Assembly (NCBI RefSeq): GCF_000311845.1
Contig: NZ_HE978574.1
Span: 1,463,346 to 1,527,345 of the forward strand
DNA length: 64,000 bases
Direction of reading: 5' to 3'
Origin: Enorma massiliensis phI
GTDB lineage: Bacteria; Actinomycetota; Coriobacteriia; Coriobacteriales; Coriobacteriaceae
This document shows, piece after piece, positions 49,941-59,232 of this stretch. Below the pieces are notes generated by a model, which had not been told where the DNA came from, searched no databases, and saw only the letters and a program-made list of their open reading frames with translations. Position numbers and translations under genes: made by a program. Each line of letters starts with the position of its first letter. Position 1 is the first letter of the stretch.

Positions 49941-51839
49941 GTGAACAAGAAGCAACGGAGGTGGCGCAACCGTATCCTCGTCGCCATCGCGCTCTTCTTC
50001 GCCATAATGCTCGCCGAGAAGCTCGGCCTATGGAACGCGCTCTTCGGCAGCTACGCCACCTACGGGGAATTTGCGCTCTACCTCATCCCCTACCTTATCG
50101 CCGGCCATGACGTGCTGCGCAAGGCATGGCGCAACATTCGGCGCGGCGAAGCCTTCGACGAGGCGTTCCTCATGACCGTCGCCACCATCGGCGCTTTTGC
50201 CACCATCTGCTTCCCCGAGACCGAGCCTCAGCTTGCAGAGGGCTGCGCCGTCATGCTGTTCTACCAAGTAGGAGAACTCTTCCAAAGCTATGCGGTGGGC
50301 AAGAGTCGCAAGTCTATCGCCAGCATGATGGACATCGCCCCCGACTACGCCAACATCGAGCGCGACGGCGAGCTCGTCGAGGTCGATCCGAACGATGTCC
50401 CCGTCGGCGGCATCATCGTGGTCAAGCCGGGCGAGCGCGTGCCGCTTGACGGCGTCGTGGCAGACGGCGCAAGCCAGCTCGACACCGCCGCCCTCACCGG
50501 CGAGAGCGTCCCTCGCCATGTCGAAGTGGGCGACAACGTGATATCCGGGTGCATCAACATGACGGGACCGCTGCGCGTCCGCACCACAAAGCCGTTCGGC
50601 GAATCCACTGTGCATCGCATCCTCGAACTTGTGGAGAATGCGAGCGAGAAGAAGGCGAAGACCGAGAACTTCATCACCCGGTTCGCCCGCGTATACACCC
50701 CTATCGTCGTTTTTGCGGCGCTCGCCCTCGCCATCATCCCGCCGTTGCTTGGCATGGGGCACTGGAGCGACTGGCTGCTTCGCGGCCTCACCTTCCTCGT
50801 AGTGTCCTGCCCCTGCGCACTCGTCATCTCGGTGCCGCTCAGCTTCTTCGGCGGAATCGGCGGGGCCTCGAGACTCGGCATCCTTGTGAAGGGATCAAAC
50901 TATCTCGAGCTGCTTTCGAACGTTGACACCGTGGTCTTCGATAAGACCGGCACGCTCACCTCCGGCACATTCAAGGTCGTTGCCGTTTGCCCGGAAGAAG
51001 GCATCGACGAGGCAAGCCTTCTGGATGCCGCCGCTCACGCGGAAGCGTTCAGCGACCACCCCATCGCCGTTTCCATCAAGGAAGCGCTCGCCACCGGCAT
51101 CGACCAAGACCGCGTGCGCGACGTGCGCGAAGAGTCCGGCCACGGCGTCTTTGCCATGGTCGACGGGAAAGGCGTGCTCGTTGGCAACGATAAGCTCTTG
51201 TCCGAACACGGAATCGCCTGGCAGGAAAGTGAGCAGATCGGGACGATTCTGTACGTCGCCGTCGACGGCCGCTATGTTGGCAACATCGTGATCGCCGACA
51301 CGGTAAAAGACGATGCCGAGCAGACCATCCGCGACCTCCATGCCGCTGGCGTGAAATCGTGCGTCATGCTTACCGGCGACCGACGCGATGTTGCCGAGGA
51401 GGTTGGAGCCAAACTCGGACTCGACGAGGTGCACGCACAGCTGCTGCCGCAGGACAAGGTTGACGAGGTCGAGCGCCTGCTCTCGCTCGAGCGCGACGGC
51501 GCAAAGCTCGCGTTCGTGGGCGACGGCATCAACGATGCCCCCGTGCTCATGCGCGCAGACGTGGGCATCGCGATGGGCGCCATGGGGTCGGACGCGGCCA
51601 TCGAAGCGGCCGATGTCGTGCTCATGGACGACAAGCCCTCGAACATTGCCCGCGCCATGAACGTCGCCCGGCGAACAATGCGCATCGTCTGGCAGAACAT
51701 CATCTTTGCGCTCGGCATCAAGATTGCCATTCTCGTGCTTGCGGCGCTCGGCATCGCCAACATGTGGCTTGCCGTATTCGGCGATGTGGGCGTGGCGATC
51801 ATCGCCATCCTGAACGCCATGCGCGCCATGCGGGTATAA
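49941..51839 (+). CDS. P1B-type heavy-metal-transporting ATPase (ZntA/CadA type)
   Basis: This 632-residue membrane ATPase exports Zn2+, Cd2+ or related ions. TGES is at ~185, the intramembrane SCPCAL at ~288-293 (CPC, typical of Zn/Cd/Pb and Cu pumps), the phosphorylation motif DKTGTLTSG at ~334, the HP locus SDHPIAV at ~371, and GDGINDAPVL at ~527. Eight helices are predicted, and there is no N-terminal metal-binding domain. The CPC signature with the SmtB regulator suggests Zn/Cd/Pb specificity. A GTG start follows AGGAAGGAGC; an in-frame ATG at 49866 overlaps the HMA gene and is less likely. A GC hairpin (51847-51873) follows. Confidence 0.92.
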   Translation: MNKKQRRWRNRILVAIALFFAIMLAEKLGLWNALFGSYATYGEFALYLIPYLIAGHDVLRKAWRNIRRGEAFDEAFLMTVATIGAFATICFPETEPQLAEGCAVMLFYQVGELFQSYAVGKSRKSIASMMDIAPDYANIERDGELVEVDPNDVPVGGIIVVKPGERVPLDGVVADGASQLDTAALTGESVPRHVEVGDNVISGCINMTGPLRVRTTKPFGESTVHRILELVENASEKKAKTENFITRFARVYTPIVVFAALALAIIPPLLGMGHWSDWLLRGLTFLVVSCPCALVISVPLSFFGGIGGASRLGILVKGSNYLELLSNVDTVVFDKTGTLTSGTFKVVAVCPEEGIDEASLLDAAAHAEAFSDHPIAVSIKEALATGIDQDRVRDVREESGHGVFAMVDGKGVLVGNDKLLSEHGIAWQESEQIGTILYVAVDGRYVGNIVIADTVKDDAEQTIRDLHAAGVKSCVMLTGDRRDVAEEVGAKLGLDEVHAQLLPQDKVDEVERLLSLERDGAKLAFVGDGINDAPVLMRADVGIAMGAMGSDAAIEAADVVLMDDKPSNIARAMNVARRTMRIVWQNIIFALGIKIAILVLAALGIANMWLAVFGDVGVAIIAILNAMRAMRV

Positions 51840-51846
51840 TCGTGCG

Positions 51847-51873
51847 CGCCGCGCGGATGCCGCCCGCGCGGCG
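51847..51873 (+). terminator. GC-rich hairpin after the metal ATPase
   Basis: CGCCGCGCGG (51847-51856) pairs perfectly with CCGCGCGGCG (51864-51873) 8 bp after the ATPase stop codon. A short TTGT follows. It may end the metal operon before the next gene. Confidence 0.5.
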
Positions 51874-51893
51874 TTGTACGAGGAGGGGAAACC

Positions 51894-52898
51894 TTGGCAA
51901 AACGCATCGCGTTATTCGATAACATCAAGGGCGTGCTCATCATCCTTGTGGTCGCAGGCCACTTCATGCATCCCGTTCACAACGATAACCTTGCACTCAG
52001 CGCGGCATTCGACGTGATATACCTCTTCCATATGCCGCTCTTCGTGTTCATGTCGGGCCTTTTCGCCAAGGGAGCCTATCGCGAGGGGCACCTCAATGTG
52101 AACCGCATGATCTCCTTCCTTGTGCTCGGCCTTGCATACCAGGCGGCGTACCTCGCCATCAGCGGCATGCTCACGCCGCAACGCATGCTGCTCTTCACCT
52201 CCGCACCGTGGTACCTCATCGGCATGGCGTGGTGGTACGCGGCGACACCCATGCTCTCCCGCCTGCCAGCGCCCGCCGGGCTTGCGGTGAGCCTCTGTGC
52301 ATCGCTCGCCTCGGGCTGCATCGATCTTTCGAACGGCTTCCTCGCCATCAGCCGCTCGCTCGCTTTCCTCCCCTTCTTCAGCCTTGGATACTACTGCACA
52401 ACCGAGCAGCTCGAGCACCTCTCATATCGCCGAGAGCTCTGGGCAGCAGTCGTGGCGGCAGTCTGCATCGCGCTGCTGCGCATCGCAGACGCTCACGCCT
52501 ACGACTGGTTCTTCCAGATGGTCTATGGAGACAACCCGTATCGAAGCGGCATCGCTTCCGGCGTGGCGGCGCGGCTCACGGCAACCGCCATTGCCGTGCT
52601 ATTCTCGCTTGCCACCCTTAAGCTCGTACCGAAGGCCTCGAGCAAGCTCACCGTTCTGGGCGCCCGCACGCTGCAGGTCTATGTGCTCCATCGCCTCATC
52701 CGCGCCTGGCTTACCTTTCAAACGCCCTTCTACCACCTGCCCATTCTGCTCGACCCGCTCATCGGATCAGCCATCATCCTCGCTCTGAGCGGAGGCATCA
52801 CGGTCCTCTGCGCGATCCCGGCGCTCACCCCGCCATTCGATGCGCTCATGCGCATGCGCTGGATCCCCAAGCGCTCGGCAGAAGGCCACACCGCCTGA
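51894..52898 (+). CDS. Acyltransferase-3 family membrane protein
   Basis: This 334-residue integral membrane protein has about 10 helices and the acyltransferase-3 (OafA/fucose O-acetyltransferase-like) opening IALFDNIKGVLIILVVAGHFMHP, in which the GH pair is the catalytic mark. FHMPLFVFMSGLFAKG near residue 47 and PWYLIGMAWWYAA near 106 also fit. Such enzymes acetylate surface glycans or peptidoglycan with an acyl donor from the cytoplasm. A TTG start is chosen because GAGGAGGGG lies eight bases upstream. No glycan gene cluster is adjacent, so the acceptor is unknown. Confidence 0.85.
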   Translation: MAKRIALFDNIKGVLIILVVAGHFMHPVHNDNLALSAAFDVIYLFHMPLFVFMSGLFAKGAYREGHLNVNRMISFLVLGLAYQAAYLAISGMLTPQRMLLFTSAPWYLIGMAWWYAATPMLSRLPAPAGLAVSLCASLASGCIDLSNGFLAISRSLAFLPFFSLGYYCTTEQLEHLSYRRELWAAVVAAVCIALLRIADAHAYDWFFQMVYGDNPYRSGIASGVAARLTATAIAVLFSLATLKLVPKASSKLTVLGARTLQVYVLHRLIRAWLTFQTPFYHLPILLDPLIGSAIILALSGGITVLCAIPALTPPFDALMRMRWIPKRSAEGHTA

Positions 52899-53063
52899 TC
52901 AGGCACCGCGCGAAACGCCGTCGTACGAGGCTGCTCGGTCTATGCTTCAGCGCACCTGGCTTCCGGAGGTACCGTGTAATATCCGCCCCATTGCCATGCA
53001 TGGGCTACACTTTTCCAGGCAATTGGGAAGCCCGATCGGGGCTGCCCCTATGAAGGGATATCA

Positions 53064-53690
53064 ATGGAAGAGCTGTTCTTCAATTTCATCGACCAGTTCG
53101 GTTACTTCGCCGTGGGCGCACTTATCTTTATTGAGAATATTTTCCCGCCCATTCCGAGCGAGCTCATCTTGCCGCTCGGAGGCTTCTTCACCACTACGAC
53201 CGACATGGTCCTGCCCGGCGTCATCATCGCTGCGACCGCCGGGTCGGTGCTCGGCGCTTACATTCTCTACGGCATCGGCTATGTGCTGAACCGCGATCGC
53301 CTCATGCGGCTTTTCGAGACGAAGCCCATGCGTCTTTTGGGCTTCAAGGGCGACGATATTGCCAAGGCCATTGACTGGTTCGACCGACGCGGCCAGATCT
53401 CGGTGCTCATCTGCCGCTTCGTGCCCATCGTTCGCAGCCTTATCTCCATTCCCGCAGGCGTGGCGCGCATGAACATGGTCAAGTTCGCCCTGTACACGCT
53501 GTTCGGATCGGCCGTTTGGAACACGGTGCTCTGCTCGCTCGGCGCGGCGGCGGGAAGCGCTTGGGAAACCGTGACCGCTCAGGCCGAGTGGGTATCCGAC
53601 GTTGTGAAATACATCATTATCGCCATCGTGATCGTCGTTGCGATTTGGTGGATCGTAAAGCGCATCATTCCAAATCTAAAGAAGGACTAG
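53064..53690 (+). CDS. DedA/SNARE-associated family membrane protein
   Basis: This 208-residue membrane protein of the DedA family (now linked to undecaprenyl-phosphate or phosphatidylethanolamine recycling across the membrane) has the typical re-entrant motif ENIFPPIPSELILPLGGF near residues 24-41. It also has the second conserved block VLICRFVPIVRSLISIPAGVARM near 112-134, with the essential Arg and Pro. There are about 4-5 helices and a Lys-rich end. The start follows GAAGGGATATC. It ends in a rho-independent terminator. Confidence 0.93.
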   Translation: MEELFFNFIDQFGYFAVGALIFIENIFPPIPSELILPLGGFFTTTTDMVLPGVIIAATAGSVLGAYILYGIGYVLNRDRLMRLFETKPMRLLGFKGDDIAKAIDWFDRRGQISVLICRFVPIVRSLISIPAGVARMNMVKFALYTLFGSAVWNTVLCSLGAAAGSAWETVTAQAEWVSDVVKYIIIAIVIVVAIWWIVKRIIPNLKKD

Positions 53691-53729
53691 CGGCTCGAGC
53701 ACTTATAGGGTGCGGGGGCATTACTATTG

Positions 53730-53767
53730 ACCGGGCTTGATAGTCTAGCCCTAGCGCCCGGTTTTTA
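53730..53767 (+). terminator. Rho-independent terminator after dedA
   Basis: ACCGGGC (53730-53736) pairs with GCCCGGT (53756-53762) and is followed by TTTTT. It lies 40 bp after the DedA stop codon. Confidence 0.75.
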
Positions 53768-53854
53768 GCAATCCGACTCGACGCAACCTGACGGCCCCGC
53801 AGCATGAATGCGCCCCGTCGATCCCCATACGCACCCGCTAGCATATGAAGCACG

Positions 53855-54625
53855 TCACAGAAGGCCCAAACGGCGGCAAGCATGATAGATGCCGTCGTCG
53901 TCAACATCATTGGTTACGAACGTTGCCCGCTCCTTCACGGAATCCCAAGCGTTGCCCATAGCCACGCTCGTTCCCACCGCCTCGAACATGGAGAGGTCGT
54001 TCTCCCCATCTCCAAAGGCGACCGCTTCCTCGGGCTCAAGGCCAAATCGTTCCAGCGTGGCGGCAACGCCATATGCCTTACCGCCTTCTCGCGGCACCAC
54101 GTCGCAAAACAGCTCGGTCCAGCGTGTCGCCTTCACGTTGTGGGTGTAATCGAGAAACACGTGCTCCTCGCCCGGATCGACGAAAACGCAGAACTGGTAG
54201 ATCGGTGCCGAGAGCGCTTTCTCGTAGCTTTCCTCGTGGTACTGAATGCCCACCTTATCGCCAACCGTGCGCACACGATCGCTCAGGCGGCTCACGAAAC
54301 TTGCCTCGGGTTGCTGCACCAAGATATCGTAGCGACGCTCCCGGTACGCATGCTCCACAATGGTTCGGGCATCCTCGGCGTCAACCGGCACATCGCGATA
54401 CGCACCCGTCTCATCGAGGCAGAGCTGGCCGTTGAGCGTGATATAGGCATCGAACCCGTTCTTTAGCTCGTCAACGAGCTCGAGCATCGAGCGGCCTGTC
54501 GAGATGACCGTCTTGATGCCGCGCTCGCGCAGGGCGCGAAGCGCGTGCTTCGTAGACTCTGGCATGGCATGCGTCTTGAAGCTCAGCAGCGTACCATCGA
54601 TATCGAAAAAGGCGGCTTTAATCAT
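53855..54625 (-). CDS. HAD-superfamily hydrolase, Cof type
   Basis: This 256-residue phosphatase of the Cof/IIB HAD group has motif I FFDIDGTLLSF at residues 6-16, motif II ISTGRS near 41, the motif III Lys in EGGKAYGVAATL near 187, and motif IV FGDGENDLSMFE near 207. It is one of four HAD genes in this window, none closely alike. Substrates of this branch include sugar and flavin phosphates. The ATG at 54625 follows GGGGGAGC. It is transcribed toward dedA's terminator and is divergent from the ABC-F gene. Confidence 0.9.
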   Translation of the reverse strand: MIKAAFFDIDGTLLSFKTHAMPESTKHALRALRERGIKTVISTGRSMLELVDELKNGFDAYITLNGQLCLDETGAYRDVPVDAEDARTIVEHAYRERRYDILVQQPEASFVSRLSDRVRTVGDKVGIQYHEESYEKALSAPIYQFCVFVDPGEEHVFLDYTHNVKATRWTELFCDVVPREGGKAYGVAATLERFGLEPEEAVAFGDGENDLSMFEAVGTSVAMGNAWDSVKERATFVTNDVDDDGIYHACRRLGLL

Positions 54626-54834
54626 GCCTGCTCCCCCGTGCGTCCGACTGCGCAAACGCACCTATTGTATCCAAACGGCGCCGAGCGGGCGCGCGGCACC
54701 CCACTCTCGACCCTACGACCTCCACGCCAGTCTGCTAGGATAGGCAGTCGGATACACCACACGCGATCAGCCCAGCGCGCCGTTGAATCGGCGATTGCCT
54801 GGGCCTCCTCTCCAGCGCTTTCGAAAGGCATGAC

Positions 54835-56718
54835 ATGGCAATCCTTCTGGGCTGCGACAGCATATCTTTGGACTTTCCCACAAAACGCGTCTTTAAAAAC
54901 GTCACCCTCGGTGTTAATGAGGGCGATCGCATCGGCATCGTTGGCCGCAACGGCGATGGCAAGTCGACACTCATCAATTTGCTTGCCGGAATACTTGAAC
55001 CCGACGATGGGCGTGTAACCCACCGGCGGAACCTTTCCGTAGGGCTTCTTGGCCAGCGCGACAGCCTCGATGACTCCGATACCGTGCGCCACGCGGTGGT
55101 GGGGAGCGCACCCGAGTACGAGTGGGCCTCTTCGCCGCGCGTGCGAGAAATCCTTTCCGGGCTTATTCCCGACGTCCCGTGGGAGGGTGCGGTCGGCACG
55201 CTCTCGGGCGGCCAGCGCCGGCGCGTCGATCTTGCGCGCCTGCTCATCGGCACCTACGACGTTCTCATGCTCGATGAGCCCACCAACCATCTCGATATGC
55301 GCACCATCAACTGGCTCGCCCACCATCTGAAAACCCGCTGGCAGGCGGGCGCGGGCGCGCTGCTCATGGTCACGCACGACCGATGGTTCCTCGATGAGGT
55401 CTGCACCTCGATGTGGGAAGTCCACGATGGATCGGTCGACCCGTTCGAGGGAGGCTACTCTGCCTACATCCTTCAGCGCGTTGAGCGGGACCGCCGAGCT
55501 CAGGTAGAGGAAGAACGCCGGCGCAACATGGCCCGCAAGGAGCTCGCGTGGCTGAGCCGCGGAGCGCAAGCGCGAAGCACCAAACCGAAATTCCGCGTCG
55601 AGGCAGCGCGCGAGCTCATTGCCGATGTGCCGCCCTTGCGAAACGAACTTGAGCTCAAGCGCCTCGCTGTGGCGCGGCTCGGCAAGCAAGTTATCGATGT
55701 GCTCGATGTGACTGCGGGCTATCCCGACCCCCTGAAGGAGCGAAATGGCAGCGAGCACCGTCAAGAGGTGCCGAACGAGCGGGCAGACAAACCCGTGCTC
55801 GAGAATGTTACCTGGCTTATTGGAGCGGGCGACCGCTTTGGCTTGCTCGGCGAAAACGGAGCCGGGAAATCGACGCTGATCGACATCATTCAGGGCAAGC
55901 TCAAGCCGTTGTCTGGACGGGTGAAGATCGGGCAGACCGTGCGCTTCGGCGTGCTCTCACAACAGCTCGACGAGCTTCAGCCTCTCCTCAACGACACCAT
56001 TCGCGAAGTGCTGAGCCGCTATAAGCGCAGCTATATCATCGACGGCAAAGAGACAAGCCCTGAAAAGCTCTTGGAACGGCTCGGGTTCACCCAGGAGCAA
56101 CTCTGGAGCCGCATCGGCGACCTGTCCGGTGGGCAGCGGCGCAGGCTACAGCTCATGCTCACGCTCCTCAAAGAGCCCAACGTGCTCATCCTCGACGAGC
56201 CCGGCAACGACCTCGATACCGACATGCTCGCCATCGTAGAGGATCTGCTCGACGGCTGGCCCGGCACCCTCATCCTCGTCACCCATGACCGCTACCTCAT
56301 GGAGCGCGTAACGGACCAGCAGTTCGCCCTCATCGACGGGCACCTACGGCATGTCCCGGGCGGCGTGGACGAGTACCTGCGCCTCGCAAGCAGCGCGGGA
56401 TTGAGCGGTGGCCAAGGAGGATCGCCTACGTTTGCCCGCACTGGCGCCGGCAAGTCCGACGCGAAACCTGACGGAACTGCCTCGACCGGCCTCTCCAACG
56501 CCGAGCGCCAGCGCCTGCGCAAGGAAGCCGCTTCGCTCGAGCGCCGCATGGACACCCAGCGCAAGCGCATCGACGAGCTCGAAGCCCAGATGGCCGCCGT
56601 CGACCCGACCGACTACCTCGCGCTCGAAACACAGCAGCGCAAAATCGATGAAGCCCGTACCGCCATTGACGACCTCGAGACCGCATGGCTCGAGGTATCT
56701 GAACAGCTCGAAAGCTAA
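54835..56718 (+). CDS. ABC-F ATPase (Uup-like ribosome-associated)
   Basis: This 627-residue soluble protein has two ATPase domains and no membrane helices. The first has Walker A GRNGDGKST near residue 37, signature LSGGQRRR near 122 and DEPTNHLD near 146. The second has GENGAGKST near 337, DLSGGQRRR near 427 and DEPGNDLD near 454. The linker between domains is long and charged, and the last ~70 residues are coiled coil (LRKEAASLERRMDTQRKRIDELEAQMA), as in Uup. ABC-F proteins act at the ribosome E site or in DNA repair (Uup). The first Walker A has Asp in place of the usual Ala/Ser. The start follows GAAAGGC. Confidence 0.9.
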   Translation: MAILLGCDSISLDFPTKRVFKNVTLGVNEGDRIGIVGRNGDGKSTLINLLAGILEPDDGRVTHRRNLSVGLLGQRDSLDDSDTVRHAVVGSAPEYEWASSPRVREILSGLIPDVPWEGAVGTLSGGQRRRVDLARLLIGTYDVLMLDEPTNHLDMRTINWLAHHLKTRWQAGAGALLMVTHDRWFLDEVCTSMWEVHDGSVDPFEGGYSAYILQRVERDRRAQVEEERRRNMARKELAWLSRGAQARSTKPKFRVEAARELIADVPPLRNELELKRLAVARLGKQVIDVLDVTAGYPDPLKERNGSEHRQEVPNERADKPVLENVTWLIGAGDRFGLLGENGAGKSTLIDIIQGKLKPLSGRVKIGQTVRFGVLSQQLDELQPLLNDTIREVLSRYKRSYIIDGKETSPEKLLERLGFTQEQLWSRIGDLSGGQRRRLQLMLTLLKEPNVLILDEPGNDLDTDMLAIVEDLLDGWPGTLILVTHDRYLMERVTDQQFALIDGHLRHVPGGVDEYLRLASSAGLSGGQGGSPTFARTGAGKSDAKPDGTASTGLSNAERQRLRKEAASLERRMDTQRKRIDELEAQMAAVDPTDYLALETQQRKIDEARTAIDDLETAWLEVSEQLES

Positions 56719-56723
56719 GCGCG

Positions 56724-56758
56724 CGTTTCGCGGGGTCGCACCTAGGCCCCGCGAAACG
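56724..56758 (+). terminator. Hairpin after the ABC-F gene
   Basis: CGTTTCGCGGGG (56724-56735) pairs perfectly with CCCCGCGAAACG (56747-56758), starting five bases after the ABC-F stop codon. It is symmetric and has no U-tract. It could also serve the tiny membrane protein gene on the opposite strand. Confidence 0.6.
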
Positions 56759-56785
56759 ACGCGAATCCAAAGCGATCCAGGCCGG

Positions 56786-56935
56786 CTACGAGCGCTTCCT
56801 CGGGCGCGGCTTGCGCGTGCGACGCGCCACCGCATGCTCGTCGCCCTTACGCGATGCTTGCCGGCGCTGGCTGAGAAGCCAGCCGAACACCATGGCGGCA
56901 GCAATGACCGCTATATAGATAATCTGCTCCATCAT
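56786..56935 (-). CDS. Tiny single-pass membrane protein (49 aa)
   Basis: This short gene was found by reading the gap between the ABC-F and dipeptidase genes. The 49-residue product has one hydrophobic helix at residues 4-21 (QIIYIAVIAAAMVFGWLL), then a strongly basic tail (SQRRQASRKGDE... ending RKPRPRKRS). It would be an inner-membrane protein with a positive cytoplasmic tail. AAGGGCGGC precedes the double ATG. Another protein of exactly 49 residues and the same plan lies at 686-835, although their sequences are not alike. It lies 12 bp after the dipeptidase stop, on the same strand, so it may be its operon partner. Function unknown. Confidence 0.6.
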   Translation of the reverse strand: MMEQIIYIAVIAAAMVFGWLLSQRRQASRKGDEHAVARRTRKPRPRKRS

Positions 56936-56947
56936 GCCGCCCTTATG

Positions 56948-58366
56948 CTAAAGCTCTAAGCCCATAAGCCGTACGAGCGCCAGAATATAGATCTTAAGCG
57001 CCTCTTTGAGCGCCTCCTCACTTGCAGCCTCATTCGGTCCGTGCATCGAACCAGCCCAGGCTGGCAGCTCCAGCTCTTCGTCCTCTGGGCCGAAGGAGAC
57101 GGCTCGGGCGAAATTGCGGGCATAGGTGCCGCCGCCCATCGAGAAGGGCTCGGCCTCCCTTCCCGTTACCTCACGATACACATCGAGCAGCGCCTGAACC
57201 GCAGGGTGCCCGGCATCGACGGAGAAGGGATCCTTAGAACGCCCAAGCACGAACGATGCCCCGAAACGAGACGCGAGCTGGGTTAGCGTCGCCTCCATGG
57301 CACCGGTCGTCGTCGCATCCGGAAAACGAACATCGATCGTCTGCTCGATGCGGCCATCCGGCCGGACCGCGATCGTCCCAGCGTTCAAGGTGAGTGCACC
57401 GAACGCAGTGCTTGAACAGGCAATCCCCACCGCCTCGCCGGCCGTATCGGCGTGCACCAGCTCGAGCAGCGCAAGGTAGTCGCGCTCTGCAGGGGCAAGC
57501 AGCTCGCGAATCTCCCCAAGATAGGAGACGATCAAGCCGATGGCGTTGAGCGTTCCCTCAGGGAGCGAGGCGTGTCCTCCGATACCCCGAGCGAGGATGC
57601 GGGCCTCGCCGGGCGCCGTCGATTCGATGGTCAGACGGTCCGCATTCATGCGGGGCGCGGGCAATGCGGAGGCATCGACGCCCACGACAAGCACGGACTC
57701 ACTGGGGACAGCGTTGGTTGCCTCGGCACCGCTCCACGAGCGGATGACGCCATCCGCAATCGGTCCGCTCACAAAGGAACCGCCGAAGCAGCCCTTCTCG
57801 GCATTGCAGACCGGGAATGAGGCATCGGGCGTGAAAAGGAAGGCAGGGCACTCGTGTCCCGCAAGGTAATGCTTCACATCCGACATGCTCGCCTCCTCGT
57901 CGCATCCTAGAAGCGCACGGAAGCTGTAGCGTGGGGTGATGCCCTCATGCAGGAAGAACGCGCCCGCATAGAGCGATAGCACCGCCGGCCCCTTGTCGTC
58001 GATTACCCCGCGGCCAAGCAGCCAGCCCTCGCGGCGCTCCATGCTGAAGGGATCGGTCGACCAGCCAGGGCCAGCAGGCACAACATCCACGTGCGCGATG
58101 GTGGCAACCTGCTCGGGGCGCTCCCCCGCGATATCGCCCCATCCCAGATAGCCCTCGTCGTCGGCGGTGTCGTACCCCAACCTCCGCGCGATGCCCAGAG
58201 CGCAATCAAGCGCACGGCGAACGTCGGGACCGAAAGGCGCCGCGGGCTCCGCCAGCGAAGTATCCGCAACCGACGGGCAGCCCACCAATTCGGCGATGTC
58301 GGCAAGCACCTGGTCCCAGACCGTATCGATATAGGCGTCTACTCGTTCTTCAAGCGTCTTGTCCAC
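56948..58366 (-). CDS. pepV: M20-family dipeptidase (PepV-like)
   Basis: This 472-residue dizinc peptidase cleaves dipeptides in the cytoplasm. The first metal His lies in ATIAHVDVVPAG near residue 91, the bridging Asp in LLGRGVIDDKGPAV near 122, and the catalytic Glu pair in LLGCDEEASMSD near 153-158. The lid domain (IGGHASLPEGTLNA near 262) and MGGGTYARNFARAVSFGPE near 421 contain further ligands. Length and order match PepV/DapE-like dipeptidases. The GTG at 58366 follows GAGAGGAG. It lies downstream of the HAD gene at 58417-59115 with 50 bp between, so they probably share a transcript. Confidence 0.92.
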   Translation of the reverse strand: MDKTLEERVDAYIDTVWDQVLADIAELVGCPSVADTSLAEPAAPFGPDVRRALDCALGIARRLGYDTADDEGYLGWGDIAGERPEQVATIAHVDVVPAGPGWSTDPFSMERREGWLLGRGVIDDKGPAVLSLYAGAFFLHEGITPRYSFRALLGCDEEASMSDVKHYLAGHECPAFLFTPDASFPVCNAEKGCFGGSFVSGPIADGVIRSWSGAEATNAVPSESVLVVGVDASALPAPRMNADRLTIESTAPGEARILARGIGGHASLPEGTLNAIGLIVSYLGEIRELLAPAERDYLALLELVHADTAGEAVGIACSSTAFGALTLNAGTIAVRPDGRIEQTIDVRFPDATTTGAMEATLTQLASRFGASFVLGRSKDPFSVDAGHPAVQALLDVYREVTGREAEPFSMGGGTYARNFARAVSFGPEDEELELPAWAGSMHGPNEAASEEALKEALKIYILALVRLMGLEL

Positions 58367-58416
58367 TGTTTACTCCTCTCTGCCGGCACAACCGGCACCT
58401 TGAGCTTATGCAGGAA

Positions 58417-59115
58417 TCAGGCGAATCGCTCCATGAAACCACCGTCCACGCCCAGAAGCCAACCGAGCTCGGTAGCGTCGCGGCAAAGACCATCGGCTCC
58501 AGACCCAGCAAGTTCAGCGCGGGCAGGTTCGTCGCGCCAAACGCCGATGCATGGAAGCCCCACTTCGTGAGCGCCCAATACGTCATGGTGCCTATCGCCC
58601 ACCATCACGGCGTCTGAAGGGCCCATACCCAGCCCGTCGAGACAGGCCCTGATGCAATCCGCTTTTGTAGCGCGACCCGGCTCAAGGCGGCCGGCGATGA
58701 TGTCGAACGGCGGAAGATCGAGCGCGGCGATCATCTGGCGGGCGGTCTCATCAAGGCGCGACGTCGCAACCGCAATCTTGGTGCCGCGATCTGATAGGGC
58801 GCGAAGCAGCTCGGGGATGCCCGGAAACGGCGGATAGTCGTCTGGAGCAACGTACTCGTTGAAGAGCCCGCGATAGACATCGACAAGCTCAAGCGCCTCA
58901 TCGCGCGAACCGCCCGTGACGAGCATGAAGCCATCAACGAGAGGCGGACCTATGAGCTGGCGCAGATCGCCCACCGCTTCGAGGTCGTACCCCCGGGCAG
59001 CAAGCGCTCGCCGGGAGATAGAAAGCACCGCGGGCCCGGTATCTGCAATCGTCCCATCGAAATCGAAGAGCACAGCCGGACGCTCGAACGCGCCACGCTC
59101 ATATACCGTTTCCAT
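58417..59115 (-). CDS. HAD-superfamily phosphatase (phosphoglycolate phosphatase-like)
   Basis: This 232-residue HAD of subfamily IA has LFDFDGTIADT at residues 16-26 (nucleophile Asp18), motif II in VATSRLDETARQM near 113, the Lys of GRATKADCIRACL near 147, and MVGDRHHDVLGAHEVG near 165 as motif IV. The small four-helix cap fits phosphoglycolate, sugar-phosphate or pyrophosphate phosphatases; substrate is not certain. GGAGG lies close to the ATG. It is followed by the dipeptidase gene on the same strand. Confidence 0.88.
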   Translation of the reverse strand: METVYERGAFERPAVLFDFDGTIADTGPAVLSISRRALAARGYDLEAVGDLRQLIGPPLVDGFMLVTGGSRDEALELVDVYRGLFNEYVAPDDYPPFPGIPELLRALSDRGTKIAVATSRLDETARQMIAALDLPPFDIIAGRLEPGRATKADCIRACLDGLGMGPSDAVMVGDRHHDVLGAHEVGLPCIGVWRDEPARAELAGSGADGLCRDATELGWLLGVDGGFMERFA

Positions 59116-59172
59116 ACGCCTCCGTTTACGTTGCGTGCAACGCCAACCATCATACCTGAAGAAGATAAAAGA

Positions 59173-59205
59173 AAAGCGCCCCAGCGCAATGCACTGGGGC
59201 GCTTT
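59173..59205 (-). terminator. Rho-independent terminator of rpsA
   Basis: A 12-bp stem of GCGCCCCAG-type sequence around GCAAT (59173-59205) is followed on the minus strand by TTTTCTTTT. It lies 28 bp beyond the rpsA stop codon, between it and the HAD gene. Confidence 0.88.
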
Positions 59206-59232
59206 GATGCGCGAAAGAACGCGAGGCGCCTG

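Noticed and set aside
52899-53063. Small gene upstream of dedA
   Set aside because: A possible frame runs into the dedA start in another phase. Composition and lack of a ribosome site argue against it.
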